From: Wolfiporia cocos
Taxonomy: Eukaryota > Basidiomycota > Agaricomycetes > Polyporales > Phaeolaceae
Assembly: GCA_029448655.1 (NCBI GenBank)
Contig: JACCLO010000010.1
Coordinates: forward strand, 1,612,001-1,676,000
DNA: 64,000 nt
Direction: 5' to 3'
The notes under the pieces are model-generated. The model searched no databases and was not told the DNA's origin. It saw only the letters and a list, made by a program, of their open reading frames with translations. Both the position numbers and the translations under genes were made by a program. Of the stretch, positions 45,701 to 53,523 are shown in pieces; positions within the stretch are counted from its first letter, which is position 1; the number at the start of each line of letters is the position of its first letter.

Positions 45701-47759
45701 CTGTGGCGAACTGAGATGCGTCTGTTTCGAGGATGAACGGTTTCTCCTTGTCTGGTGTCCCTAGTGCGGGCGCCGTCGTGAATGCTTTCTTCATGAACTC
45801 GAATGCTTTCTGTTCTTTCTCTGTCCATTGGAATCCTGTCCCCGTGACCGTTCTCGTGAGGTCTACCAAGGGTCGGGCGTGCGTAGAGTAGTGATCGATA
45901 AATTTCCGATAAAAGTTCGCAAATCCTAGGAAGGATCTGACTTCTTTGAGATTTCGGGGAGTCGGCCACTCCTTAATCCCATTGAGTTTCGCTGGGTCCA
46001 TCTGGATATTTCCTGGGGTGATGACTAGTCCCAGGAATTCGACTCTGTCGACACCGAAGGCGCATTTCTCGGGTTTCACAAAGAGATGGTTATCCACCAA
46101 TCTCTGAAGGATCCGCCGTTCCCGTTCCTTGTGTGCTTTCTCGTTTTCTGAGAAAATGAGGATGTCGTCCATATAAACGAGCACCCATCCTTCGAGGATT
46201 TCTTCTTTCAAGATTTCGTTCATCATTGCTTGGAAGGTCCCGGGTGCATTGCACAATCCGAAAAACATAACCGTGGGCTCGTACAACCCTCGGTTTGTTT
46301 TGAAGGCCGCTTTCCATTCGTCCCCCTTTTTGATTCGCACGTTGTTGTATCCCGCTCTAAGGTCCATTTTTGTTAAGACCTTTGCTCCTTCTAGCTTTTC
46401 TAGGAGTTCTGAGATCAGTGGCAAGGGATAGACGTTCTTTATCGTTCCTTCGTTCAGATATCGATAATCTTGACAGGGTCGCAGGCCACTGTCTTTCTTT
46501 GGGACGAAAAAGAATGGTGACGCCATCGGGGATTTTGAAGGGACTATGAATCCCTTGGCCAGGTTTTCTTTTAGGAATTCGTCCAACGCCTGTTGCTCTT
46601 TAGGCGAGAGTGCATAGACTTTGCAATCTTTTGGCACGAAATCAGGTTTTAATTCGATTGCGTGGTCCCATGGTCTCGACGGGGGGAACGCTGCTGTGGA
46701 CTCCTTACTGAACACCTTGGCGAAGTCCAGTAGGTGTTTCGGGACCATCTCTTCAATCGTTCGTTCTGGTTCGGGGGTTTTTTGTGCGAATTCCTGAGAC
46801 TTCGTTAGCGCTTTCCTGACAGCGTTGATGATTTGTATCTTTGTTCGGAACTTCTTTCGCGTTTCCCCTTTCTTTCCTATGATCCTAGGGTTATCTTTCG
46901 CGAAGCGTCGGATCGCTTCGTACTCTTCGGGAGTATAGAGCCGCTGCGCTGTTTCTTCTGGCTGGTCCGTGGATCCGAACCCTTTCTCCCCTCGTTCTGT
47001 TTCATCTAGGTCTTTGACCTCTAAGATGTCGGGGGTGAGGTGTCGTTCGAAAATTATCTGGGCTATTCGCATGCCCGGGATAATTCTATGCGCTTTGTCC
47101 GAGTAGTTGAAGACGATGGCTCCGACGTCTCCTCGGTAGTCCGAGTCTATGATTCCGGCTTGTACTACCAATCCATGTCTGAGGGTGTTGCCCGATCGTC
47201 CGGCCAGCCTTCCATACGATCCCTTTGGGATCTTCATCTTTACTCCTGTGGAGACGAGTTTCCATCCTCCGGCGGGAATCTCGGTTTCTTCTGCGGCGTA
47301 TAGGTCATACCCCGCAGCTTCTTGGGTCCCCCTTGTTGGAATTCTTCCTTCTGGGGCAACTACCATCTCCACCGTATCCATTCGGATCGTGGCTTCTTGT
47401 TTCTTTTCTTCTGCCCCTAGTATCGATCGTACATCGACTGTTTGGTCCTTCCAGTCGATTGTGGGGTTTTCGTCTTTTAGCCATCCATACCCTAGAATCA
47501 TATTTTCCGTTCCGATTGATCCTACCAGGAATCGGACTTTTCGCGTTTTCTGGGTCTTCGGATATCGTAGTAGTATGGTGGCTTCTCGGTCTATTCGCCC
47601 GTCTTTGTTTTCTGTTCCGTCAACGTTTTTGACGATGATCGGGTTCTTCAAGGGTTGTGTGGACACCTTGTATTTTTCTACCACTCTGCTGTGGATTAGG
47701 TTCGACATTGCTCCGGAGTCGATTAGTGCGTTGCACTTCACGGGTTTTGCCAGCGTCAT
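42708..47759 (-). CDS. pol: Pol polyprotein with dUTPase and chromodomain
   Basis: 1683 residues from the first ATG; the frame is open upstream to the gag stop (see frameshift site). Domains by residue: aspartic protease with DSG at 14-16; dUTPase about 130-265 with all five motifs (AAGYDLYAA, GRLAGRSG, GIIDSDYRGDVGAI, RIAQIIF, GFGSTD); reverse transcriptase about 385-575 with YMDD at 529-532; RNase H about 655-795 (ETDAS, YDREL, SDHQNL); integrase zinc finger with His 892 and 899 and Cys 929 and 932; catalytic Asp 964, Asp 1025 and Glu 1061 in D,D-35-E spacing; chromodomain about 1250-1300 (YEVEAILADRWKGKKHQYFVKWKGY). After that come about 380 residues of low-complexity Ser/Thr/Arg/Pro-rich tail of no known domain, overlapped by the third ORF in another frame. 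The tail may be only a by-product of the overlapping gene. Confidence 0.95.
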   Translation of the reverse strand: MTLAKPVKCNALIDSGAMSNLIHSRVVEKYKVSTQPLKNPIIVKNVDGTENKDGRIDREATILLRYPKTQKTRKVRFLVGSIGTENMILGYGWLKDENPTIDWKDQTVDVRSILGAEEKKQEATIRMDTVEMVVAPEGRIPTRGTQEAAGYDLYAAEETEIPAGGWKLVSTGVKMKIPKGSYGRLAGRSGNTLRHGLVVQAGIIDSDYRGDVGAIVFNYSDKAHRIIPGMRIAQIIFERHLTPDILEVKDLDETERGEKGFGSTDQPEETAQRLYTPEEYEAIRRFAKDNPRIIGKKGETRKKFRTKIQIINAVRKALTKSQEFAQKTPEPERTIEEMVPKHLLDFAKVFSKESTAAFPPSRPWDHAIELKPDFVPKDCKVYALSPKEQQALDEFLKENLAKGFIVPSKSPMASPFFFVPKKDSGLRPCQDYRYLNEGTIKNVYPLPLISELLEKLEGAKVLTKMDLRAGYNNVRIKKGDEWKAAFKTNRGLYEPTVMFFGLCNAPGTFQAMMNEILKEEILEGWVLVYMDDILIFSENEKAHKERERRILQRLVDNHLFVKPEKCAFGVDRVEFLGLVITPGNIQMDPAKLNGIKEWPTPRNLKEVRSFLGFANFYRKFIDHYSTHARPLVDLTRTVTGTGFQWTEKEQKAFEFMKKAFTTAPALGTPDKEKPFILETDASQFATGAVLKQTDETGREQPVGYLSQSLTPTERNYEIYDRELLGIVRALEEWRHLLEGAPHRILIRSDHQNLTYWRSAQRLNRRQARWHLFLSQFDLKLQHVPGRKLVMADTLSRLYHLDESNEDNEGITMIPDELVVHAIQIPIIDRIKNAHDRDESAEQAIRALEGTGEFPARTTADEWQQTDGILLYRGRMYVPKDEGLRRDVISKYHDTIPAGHPGIWGTTVQVKTHFWWPDMGTMIAEYVRGCAICQQMKPDRNPLKPPLQPIPTREDALPFSQCSVDFVTDLPRVGKYDSMMVIVDHGLSKAISLTPCNKTITSEGAAEIFHREIYSLYGIPRKIISDRGPQFASKLFKELCKLQGTESAMSTAYHPQTDGQTERMNQQIEVYLRIYCMNDPFQWVQRLPDVEFAHNTRRTENRPAPLEIILGYIPRGFPDYDRVGNVPAAVDRIKKIKEARKMAFIAHELAQKRMAGRFLRELPKLEKGDKVWLDAKNLTIPYELNKLAPKREGPFTITEKMGPTTYRLQLPANWKIHPVFHAALLKPFKETRVHGPNYLRPPPDIIKGQEEYEVEAILADRWKGKKHQYFVKWKGYATADNSWEDEANLEHSKELIKGYHRTRVRTTPTLENRTVIVCRRLATSFPAVPRPPAMQIVEKADREVRHQEGIPPSICRLDTPSSGTGPRDLLLAEPMAGRPSSTSRRTSPTYTARTRTSPRTSSEWRGRSEHRERDSNYSPTDLSTDWPPLQRPDYDTRSTTSRIASTLLPVDPNTHHDPPAFSPPTNDAELQGRLILWRAIEYYFLCLPRLREPAEQELETRRHTFLVWEATGDVNHLHARRALGLPQRDSEERIARRLFDDLRRCRALPARSLSEVRGSTNETPPPYPHGPHGTSTEPHTTGGINITNTSAISLPYGYQRGPHLSSRVDNVAPPTTGSSTVPTIFAELVGSINQVIDRMNAANTSYGELLRPRPSAGTATSTTNRTPRHSEEENLGNSSRPTNA
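42751..43812 (-). CDS. Third retrotransposon ORF with two zinc knuckles
   Basis: 353 residues in a different frame from pol, wholly inside the 3' end of the pol ORF. N-terminus basic (RRTATPGDADRREGRPRG), then a helical stretch (RHALLWYRAEGPFAG, DGWSALFDIAQDLTHIYSSYQNITEDLVRMEGQI) likely to form a coiled coil. Next comes a proline/arginine-rich linker, then REEFERGAREHERD, and at the C-terminus two zinc knuckles: CRQCGSANHWILDC (CX2CX4HX4C) and CRTCGLNQPGHRQNEC (CX2CX6HX4C). The composition is more protein-like than the pol tail it overlaps, which suggests this is the selected frame. A nucleic-acid-binding structural or accessory role is inference. How it is translated is unknown (subgenomic RNA, splicing, or reinitiation). 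Confidence 0.75.
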   Translation of the reverse strand: MSTTRHQLPRRTATPGDADRREGRPRGTPPRRYSPQHLQIRHALLWYRAEGPFAGRADGWSALFDIAQDLTHIYSSYQNITEDLVRMEGQIRAQREGLELLTDRLIDRLAATTTARLRHALNDFEDREHVTPSRPEYTPRPARFFTPDERRRVARPFDFMEGDRVLFPLPTETQRARRTGVRNPTPHISGMGGNGRREPPARPTSPRATPARQRRANSTPPIRRSPSVQSITREEFERGAREHERDTASLPTWAARNLHRAAHHWRYQHNEYLRDIPSLRVPARPSPEQPCRQCGSANHWILDCPDYICRTCGLNQPGHRQNECRQHFVWRTPTTPSLSGNGDIYNEQDAEAL

Positions 47760-47848
47760 GATTACCGGGATGAAGAGGGATCGATTCTTCTCGAACGAGG
47801 TAATTACATGCGCTGCTTTCTCGGAGGGTAAGACCGTGGGCTTCCCTC

Positions 47849-49696
47849 CTAGGCAAAATCCTGTTCTTCTACGAGCCGTGCTAGGAGCTCGGGGTTCTTG
47901 GCTTTCAGGGCCCTAATTGCTGTGACCGCTCTGTTGGCGGTGATGTATTCAGTCTCTTCCTCGGAGACTTCTTCAATGCGAGCTTCTTGCTCGGCTTCTT
48001 CTTCTTCGGTCTTTCGAGTAGTTCGCCTGGGGCGGGCTGGCTTCCTTGGCTTCTTCGGGCAATCTCGCGACATATGTCCTGGCTGATGGCAGGTGAAACA
48101 TTTGCCCTTCTTGATGTGATCGTCCCTTTCCTGGGTGGTCATTCGATCTACATCCATCGCATTCGGATCTTTCGGTGCGGTCGTCTGAGGAGCACTAGTG
48201 CGTCCGTTATTCTGGTTTGAGGCTTGCCAAGCCTTTTTCTTGACAAACGGTTTATCCTGTTTCAAGAATATCTTGTACGTATTTTCATAGTACGAGGCAG
48301 CGGACTGCCATTCATCAATGGTCGCTGGTAGCGGCCGAACGCCGATGATGTATCGGGTCGTATGTTCGGGTAACCCTTTCTCGAAGAGGGTTATGAGCAA
48401 CGCGTTTCCGTCCGCGCTATATCGATCGTACTGGGCCTTCCCGGCCAAGTTGTTGAACTCGGTGATATAATCATCGATGTCCTTTCTGTCCTGGGCTACT
48501 TCCAGGATTTTCTTCCGCGCCTTCTGTACTTCTTCGATGGCTCCGAAGGCCTTCTGAAAGTCTGCATCGAATTGTGCGAGACTAGGCGGGAAGAATCGTT
48601 TCGTCAGGGGGTTCGTATAAACCCGGTGATAGTTCTGTTTCCATTGGCCCGTCTTCCCCTTGTTCGAAATATAAGAGAGGATAAAGATCACTCTCTGAAC
48701 GTCATTTTGGAACGATGTTTCGTACATCGTAAACCAGGAATTGCACTGGTTTATGAAGTTCTGCATGTCGGATCTTTCCCCGTCGAATACGTCTGGGGGG
48801 TTGATCTTTATCATCGGGGGTCGATAGTACGGGTTCAGCGCCGGAGGTTGGGGCTGCGGCGCATTCGGTGGTGGAGGCCCTCCTGGGGACCCTCCTCCTC
48901 CCGGGTATCCTCCACCCGGGTTTCCTGGATTTCCTCCGGGGTTCCCTGGGTTTCCTCCAGGGGTTCCTCCTCCGGGGTTCGCGGGGGTTCCTCCTCCGAG
49001 TCCTCCAGGAGGGGGGGCATTCCCTCCTCCGAGTCCGAAGTTTCCTCCCAGTCCTCCTCCGCTTGTACCTGCGGAGGTTCGTCCAAATAGGCCTGAAGGC
49101 CATGTTCCTGGGTTTGTCGTTCCCATTCCTCCGCTTGGGCTAGTCCAAGACGGATTTCCTCCGCTACCCATTCCGGGTGCGTTCTGTGGGGGGTTTCCAA
49201 AGAGGTCTGTTCCTCCAGCCATAGGCCCAATCCCACTCTGCGCAAAAGCAGATACAAATCCTGGAGGGTCCTGTCCTCCGGTCTGGCTGTTATCTGTTCC
49301 TGTAAGGTTTCCAGGATTTCTCCCATCATCTCCGATGCGTTCAATTCCTGCCATTCCTGTGGCGCCCGAAGGCTGATTCGTATTTCCATCGGCATCGGAG
49401 GTTCTGTTGATGGTTTCGGTTTCGTTTTCGGTCAACGTCGCGGTTGACATCGGAGGGATTTCTCCGAATCGTTCGAACGCTTCACGCGTTATTTCCCAAG
49501 CGGTCGTTCTTGCGGAGGGGTATACTTCTACCCACTTCGATGCCCTATCTTCTCTTGGAATGACAATAATTCCTCCGCGGTTACGGAAGGCTCCAATGGT
49601 GTCAGTCCACTCGTATCGGTTGAGTCTGTAGACTCCCTGAATGTCCTCGGGCAAGAGTTCAATCAGTCGTGCTGGGAATTCTGGTCCAAATATCAT
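47849..49696 (-). CDS. gag: Gag polyprotein
   Basis: 615 residues. Residues 1-75 form a compact N-terminal region (PEFPARLIELLPEDIQGVYRLNRYEW). From about 85 to 280 the chain is low complexity, very rich in Gly, Pro and Asn (runs such as GGNPGNPGGNPGNPGGG), which is unusual for gag. The retrotransposon gag capsid domain follows (about 295-470: INPPDVFDGERSDMQNFINQC, FILSYISNKGKTGQWKQNY, DYITEFNNLAGKAQYD). Then a zinc knuckle CFTCHQPGHMSRDC (CX2CX4HX4C) near 550 and a basic then acidic tail. Start chosen as the first ATG after the primer-binding site. Gag would coat the RNA and build the particle. Confidence 0.93.
   Translation of the reverse strand: MIFGPEFPARLIELLPEDIQGVYRLNRYEWTDTIGAFRNRGGIIVIPREDRASKWVEVYPSARTTAWEITREAFERFGEIPPMSTATLTENETETINRTSDADGNTNQPSGATGMAGIERIGDDGRNPGNLTGTDNSQTGGQDPPGFVSAFAQSGIGPMAGGTDLFGNPPQNAPGMGSGGNPSWTSPSGGMGTTNPGTWPSGLFGRTSAGTSGGGLGGNFGLGGGNAPPPGGLGGGTPANPGGGTPGGNPGNPGGNPGNPGGGYPGGGGSPGGPPPPNAPQPQPPALNPYYRPPMIKINPPDVFDGERSDMQNFINQCNSWFTMYETSFQNDVQRVIFILSYISNKGKTGQWKQNYHRVYTNPLTKRFFPPSLAQFDADFQKAFGAIEEVQKARKKILEVAQDRKDIDDYITEFNNLAGKAQYDRYSADGNALLITLFEKGLPEHTTRYIIGVRPLPATIDEWQSAASYYENTYKIFLKQDKPFVKKKAWQASNQNNGRTSAPQTTAPKDPNAMDVDRMTTQERDDHIKKGKCFTCHQPGHMSRDCPKKPRKPARPRRTTRKTEEEEAEQEARIEEVSEEETEYITANRAVTAIRALKAKNPELLARLVEEQDFA
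47855..47861 (-). promoter_or_regulatory. Candidate -1 ribosomal frameshift site between gag and pol
   Basis: Minus strand G GAT TTT immediately before GCC and the gag stop codon TAG (47851-47849). The pol frame is -1 relative to gag and is open across this point (it reads CLGGKPTVLPSEKAAHVITSFEKN before the first pol Met). The heptamer resembles the retroviral type G GAU UUA. I have not identified a downstream pseudoknot. Confidence 0.5.
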
Positions 49697-49730
49697 GTGC
49701 CCTTACACCGTGGTAGGTGAGGGTGTGATA

Positions 49731-49741
49731 AGCTCGACCTT
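49731..49741 (-). promoter_or_regulatory. Self-complementary primer-binding site
   Basis: Minus strand AAGGTCGAGCT, one base after the 5' LTR. It does not resemble a tRNA 3' end. It is the exact complement of AGCTCGACCTT on the minus strand at 50078-50068 inside the LTR, 28 nt downstream of a TATA box. This fits Tf1-type self-priming. Confidence 0.75.
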
Positions 49742-49742
49742 C

Positions 49743-50452
49743 TGTTACGGGTCGAATACCCGTTCGTATATTCGAGTCGCGAATATAGATCGTTCTTCTG
49801 CACGTAGGCTTGTTTGCAGTATGCAAGGCAAATACTCGTTAGATGCCTTCCAGTCCTAGGTGAAGTTCCTAGGAGATCGTATAATATCCAATACGCGTTA
49901 GAGGATATAATCTGTTCAGATGCGAGTCTAATAGAATATAAGACTCGCCTAAGTCCGAGAAGTCAGTGTGCACTTCGAGGACTTAGTCGTTCGGTTGCTC
50001 GAGAGAGAAATACTGAGCGTAGTTTCCTACGTTTGAGAACGAGTATAAGACTTCTTGTTTATACAACAAGGTCGAGCTGAAGAGCCTCGACAGTAAGTAC
50101 ACGAGTTTATATACTACGTTAGCTTTTCAGGGGTCAAGCCTGTCCCAGATGTCACCGCTACTATCTACGCTATAGTACCAAACGTTTGATAAGTATGTAG
50201 TGATATATCCGAGACGATAGATAGGAATGATGGCGGTTGAACGCCATCTATCAGCTAATAAACGATGGACATGAAACGGTGGCAGAGTTGGATCTGCCAG
50301 CGATGAAACGCGCCCTATAGACTAGTACAACTGGGGATGCGCCCAGTAGAGTCACGAGTAGCCAGGGGAGTTGGTTGCGCAACAAGTCCCTGTATCGTAT
50401 TCGACCGGTAGTGAGTTCTGCAGGTATTCGAAAAATCAAAATAATCGTAACA
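49743..50452 (-). repeat. 5' LTR (right)
   Basis: 710-bp long terminal repeat acting as promoter for the minus-strand element. From the TATA position I place the transcript start near 50078, so U3 is about 50452-50079 and R plus U5 about 50078-49743. One base differs from the left LTR (49818). Confidence 0.95.
50106..50113 (-). promoter_or_regulatory. TATA box of the retrotransposon
   Basis: TATATAAA on the minus strand, ending 28 nt before the AGCTCGACCTT that pairs with the primer-binding site. The same sequence is present in the left LTR at 42350-42357. Confidence 0.75.
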
Positions 50453-50661
50453 CTATGGCTCAGTTGGCTAATTATGCTGCGATGCTCTTATTCTGATCTG
50501 TGCTAAGGTCCTTGGTTCGAATCCGAGATGTACCATTTTATTGTCACAGTAGATTAATCTGCCGCAGCTAGCAGATTAATCTGCATGCAAACCTAGCTCG
50601 CAACTGTGATTTCTTAAGTGAAGGGCAATTGGCAGATTAAGATAGTTGACTGAAACTCTAC

Positions 50662-51602
50662 GTGCAGCATGTCCACGGCGAATGTGTCCCCGAGCACAAC
50701 ACCCGTAATCTTCACTTATGCTCATCGCCTCGGTATGCAATACCTGACACAGACTACTCACGTCTGTGGGACCGGCCTACAAGGATGGGGGGCACATAAC
50801 ACCCACAGCGCACAAGCATGTCCAGCAGTGGTGAACGTTGGGCATAAGCCATGTGGAAACACATGGCTACCCCTATAGACATAACCAGACTAGCAGGTAT
50901 GAGAGAGAGAGAGTACTGGTGCCGTCACATGCCAGCATCGCACAGTATGAGAAGAAAGAGGGCCAAGCTCTATTGCCAAGAATCTTAGACTTGAGGCATA
51001 AGGCCACAAGTCAACGTACTTATATACATGAGGTAACTACCTACTGTACGCTAAGACTTAGCCCCGTGTCTAGGGGCACTTCCGCAATACAGCAAGGGTT
51101 GTCGAGAACCCCCCACAGGGAATTCTGTGACAATACCCATCGATCTCGATATCTACTCATAAAGCTGGTCTCTACTTAAGACATCATAGTGAAATTGGGT
51201 AATGATGTTTTCTTTCAATTGCATAAAAAGAAAACCCACAAGAAATTCGGGTGTCTCTCCAGGTGAAGATCTCGTCCTTACTATGGTGTGAGACACTTAG
51301 TCACCGCTACTTTTGTACAACGGAAATAGCACGACAATCTCTTCAATTTCTTAGATATCTAGCCAATTGACTCCTTTTAGGTAGAGGAACAACTCTGCTA
51401 AACTATTTCTTTTAAAACTCAAAATTGAATGAGTAATTCTAAGTGGTCACGATAAATTGGCCGCACCACGTGATAAGCACCTGTTATGGAAAGTGAAGCA
51501 CATGAAATGTACAAATGAGGTAACTACAGATCAAATCGATGTGTGACAGTCTCCAGCACATGCCTGTGTGAAGTGTAACGTCTTGAACTAAATTGCTTCA
51601 CT
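50662..51602. other. Non-coding flank of the nested insertion
   Basis: The first about 50 bp may be diverged SurE-like coding sequence (STANVSPSTTPVIFT). The rest shows no gene I can support. Confidence 0.4.
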
Positions 51603-51695
51603 TTACAGTCATACCGGAATATAATGACACTTGTCAGTTTTTTTCGCACGTTGTTTCAACACATCGATCTTCCGAGCCAATGTTCCGAGCCAGTA
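51603..51695 (+). repeat. Left copy of an inverted duplication
   Basis: Matches the reverse complement of 52222-52315 (TTACAGTCAT, AATATAATGACACTTGTCAG, GTTGTTTCAA, GATCTTCCGAGCCAATGTTC). The right copy translates on the minus strand as TVIPEYNDTCQFF, and the same phrase is read here on the plus strand, so the source may be a coding piece of a repeated element. Confidence 0.8.
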
Positions 51696-51953
51696 AGTGC
51701 CTGCAAGCGCCCATTGCCCAAATCTGTATTCCACTGCAATTGTCTAGATTCTGCGCACCATCACACTCTCTGTGTCAAGGGAGATAGGGATATTAGTGAG
51801 GATGTGAGATCCTGAGCCCCATGGCTGTGGAATAGAGGCTGGAATGAGGATGACATTGCAAGATTCTAGCAGTCTCACATAGCAGTCTTTATCGCTAGCA
51901 AAAAATCTTGGGTGACTTCGGCCAGCTCATCAAACCTCCATCACTATTGCGAG

Positions 51954-52020
51954 GATGTATTCGCATTATTACTTGAGCTGTGATGTATTCGCATTATTAC
52001 TTGAGCTGTGATGTATTCTA
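51954..52020 (+). repeat. 28-bp tandem repeat
   Basis: Two full units of 28 bp starting GATGTATTCGCATTATTACT (51954 and 51982) and a partial third at 52010. Confidence 0.9.
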
Positions 52021-52221
52021 TTTGCAAGGTGCATGTATCGTAGTCACTGCTAGATTCTAGTTCATCAAACTCATTTTTGCCGATTTCTTCATTGGGATTT
52101 TATGGAGTAGGAGTGGGTATTCTGTCTGGAAATAGCTTGTATTTGTATGCAGAGGGTAGGGGCATCTCGACGCCAGGAAAAAGTGCTTGCGATGAAGGAG
52201 TGAAAGTACGAGAGACGGGCG

Positions 52222-52315
52222 CTTATGGGCTCAGAACATTGGCTCGGAAGATCGACACATTGAAACAACATGCGAAAAAACTGACAAGTGTCATTATATT
52301 CTGGAATGACTGTAA
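52222..52315 (-). repeat. Right copy of an inverted duplication
   Basis: Partner of 51603-51695; about 530 bp of unrelated sequence separates the copies. Adjacent to a minus-strand gene fragment (52294-52515). Confidence 0.8.
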
Positions 52316-52515
52316 GCTGGGCATTCTTGGCTGAAAGGCCGTTGCGATATGCACTCTTCCTCGGAATCCACAGACGGCGCCGGCGGTGGGCCATCTTCGA
52401 CCTCCGAGCCACTACTAATGACAACTGCAGCATGTTGGGCGTGCCGAGCTGCTTTTCCCACACGAGCTTGAGCTGCTGATGCCTTGTAACGATTTGGAGT
52501 GCGACCACGGGCCAT
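52294..52515 (-). pseudogene. N-terminal fragment of an unknown, probably element-encoded, protein
   Basis: 73 codons reading MARGRTPNRYKASAAQARVG, then a SSGSEVEDGPPPAPSVDSEEE acidic stretch. Composition is like the start of a real nuclear protein (basic, then acidic and Ser/Pro-rich). It overlaps the inverted duplication at its end. I do not recognise the family; a transposon gene remnant is a guess. Confidence 0.35.
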
Positions 52516-53523
52516 GAAGCTTGGAGGGTGAGCACAGGAGGATGAGCTCTAGACCAGCTTTTTCATCACTCGCTACACTGTCACTGTCAGAGCAATCAAA
52601 ACATCAGTTCAACTAGTGTGTTTGTCCACAGGCGTGATGATGCCCGTAGTATTGCAACAGGGACAGCTCTGCTGATACAGAGATGGCTCTGCTACAAACA
52701 GATCATCCGATAAGGCTTCCTATTGGCTGCCGGTATTATCCGGAGCGTTCCCAGTAGTTTAGACCCTGAACACTTTGTGTTATGTCAGCACATTGAATAC
52801 AGAAAGCAAAATATTAGTGTTTATTCAGGCCACAGCGCATCTGGAGCTGCTTCTTATGATGTTTTAGATGTACATAGATTGTCCATGAGGCCCAGGAATC
52901 GCTAGCTTGCCTCATGGAGAAACAAAAGCTAGAGGACCGCACTACTCAAATAGGGCGCTTGTGGAACTAGGCGCACATCTCCGGCACTTACTTGCTTGTG
53001 CGTTCGGCGAGCGCCTGCGCACTGCGCACGAGCCACTGTGCAGGGCGTGTTGTGTAATGGGTAGCCTAATAACGCACCACAGAGCTGGATGCCTGCAGTC
53101 CGTGCACAAAAGGGGCAGCAAGGATTGCATAGGGCGAGGATAGGAGACTGCAGCACTCTGCGTACACCAGACATTGGTGCATACTAGACTATGTAGTACC
53201 CAAAAGGGCAACGTAGTAATACTATCACTTCTACGTTGCGCATAACTTTGTAGTCTTTTGATATTGTATATTGTGCTGACTCTAGAGCTATTGTCCAAGC
53301 TCACCAAAATCCACCTATACTGCTCACTCACTGTCAAGTTGTAGCCGGCACCGAGTCAAGCGCTTATTCTATCCGAGGAAACCAAGAGTCATAGTGAATG
53401 CAGCGCTACTAGCGCTCAGGTAGCACCGACTCAACAATGTATCACACTCTATGATCTGTTATAATGTTTCATTGCTGTTTTAGTGGTAGTAACAATAGTC
53501 AATGATTCACGGGTAGAGGGACA
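52516..53523. other. Non-coding stretch before the array
   Basis: No gene supported; short open frames only. Confidence 0.45.

Larger units (their letters stand above)
41987..50452 (-). mobile_element. Complete Ty3/gypsy chromovirus with dUTPase
   Basis: 8466-bp LTR retrotransposon transcribed on the minus strand, flanked by CTATG on both sides (41982-41986 and 50453-50457). LTRs of 710 bp begin TGTTACG and end CGTAACA. Order along the minus strand: 5' LTR, primer-binding site, gag (615 residues), pol in the -1 frame (protease, dUTPase, reverse transcriptase, RNase H, integrase, chromodomain, long tail), a third ORF overlapping the end of pol, polypurine tract, 3' LTR. All coding frames are open and the LTRs differ at one position that I could find (42062 C against 49818 A). 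It is therefore young and possibly active. Confidence 0.96.
41474..50661. mobile_element. Foldback element with tRNA-like arms, copy 2, split by a retrotransposon
   Basis: The left arm starts at 41474 (GTAGAGTTTCAGTCAACTAT) and the right arm ends at 50661 with the exact mirror (ATAGTTGACTGAAACTCTAC). Removing the LTR retrotransposon and one target copy leaves about 717 bp. The internal part is in inverted orientation compared with copy 1. tRNA-like modules lie at about 41610-41690 (minus) and 50455-50540 (plus). The LTR element inserted right beside the right-hand tRNA-like module. No matching target duplication is visible at the outer ends (TCAAAGGT on the left, GTGCAGCA on the right), so the flanks may have rearranged. 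Confidence 0.85.

Noticed and set aside
41466..50669. 8-bp target duplication for the second foldback element
   Set aside because: Left TCAAAGGT and right GTGCAGCA do not match, unlike the first copy, so I do not claim a clean insertion site there.
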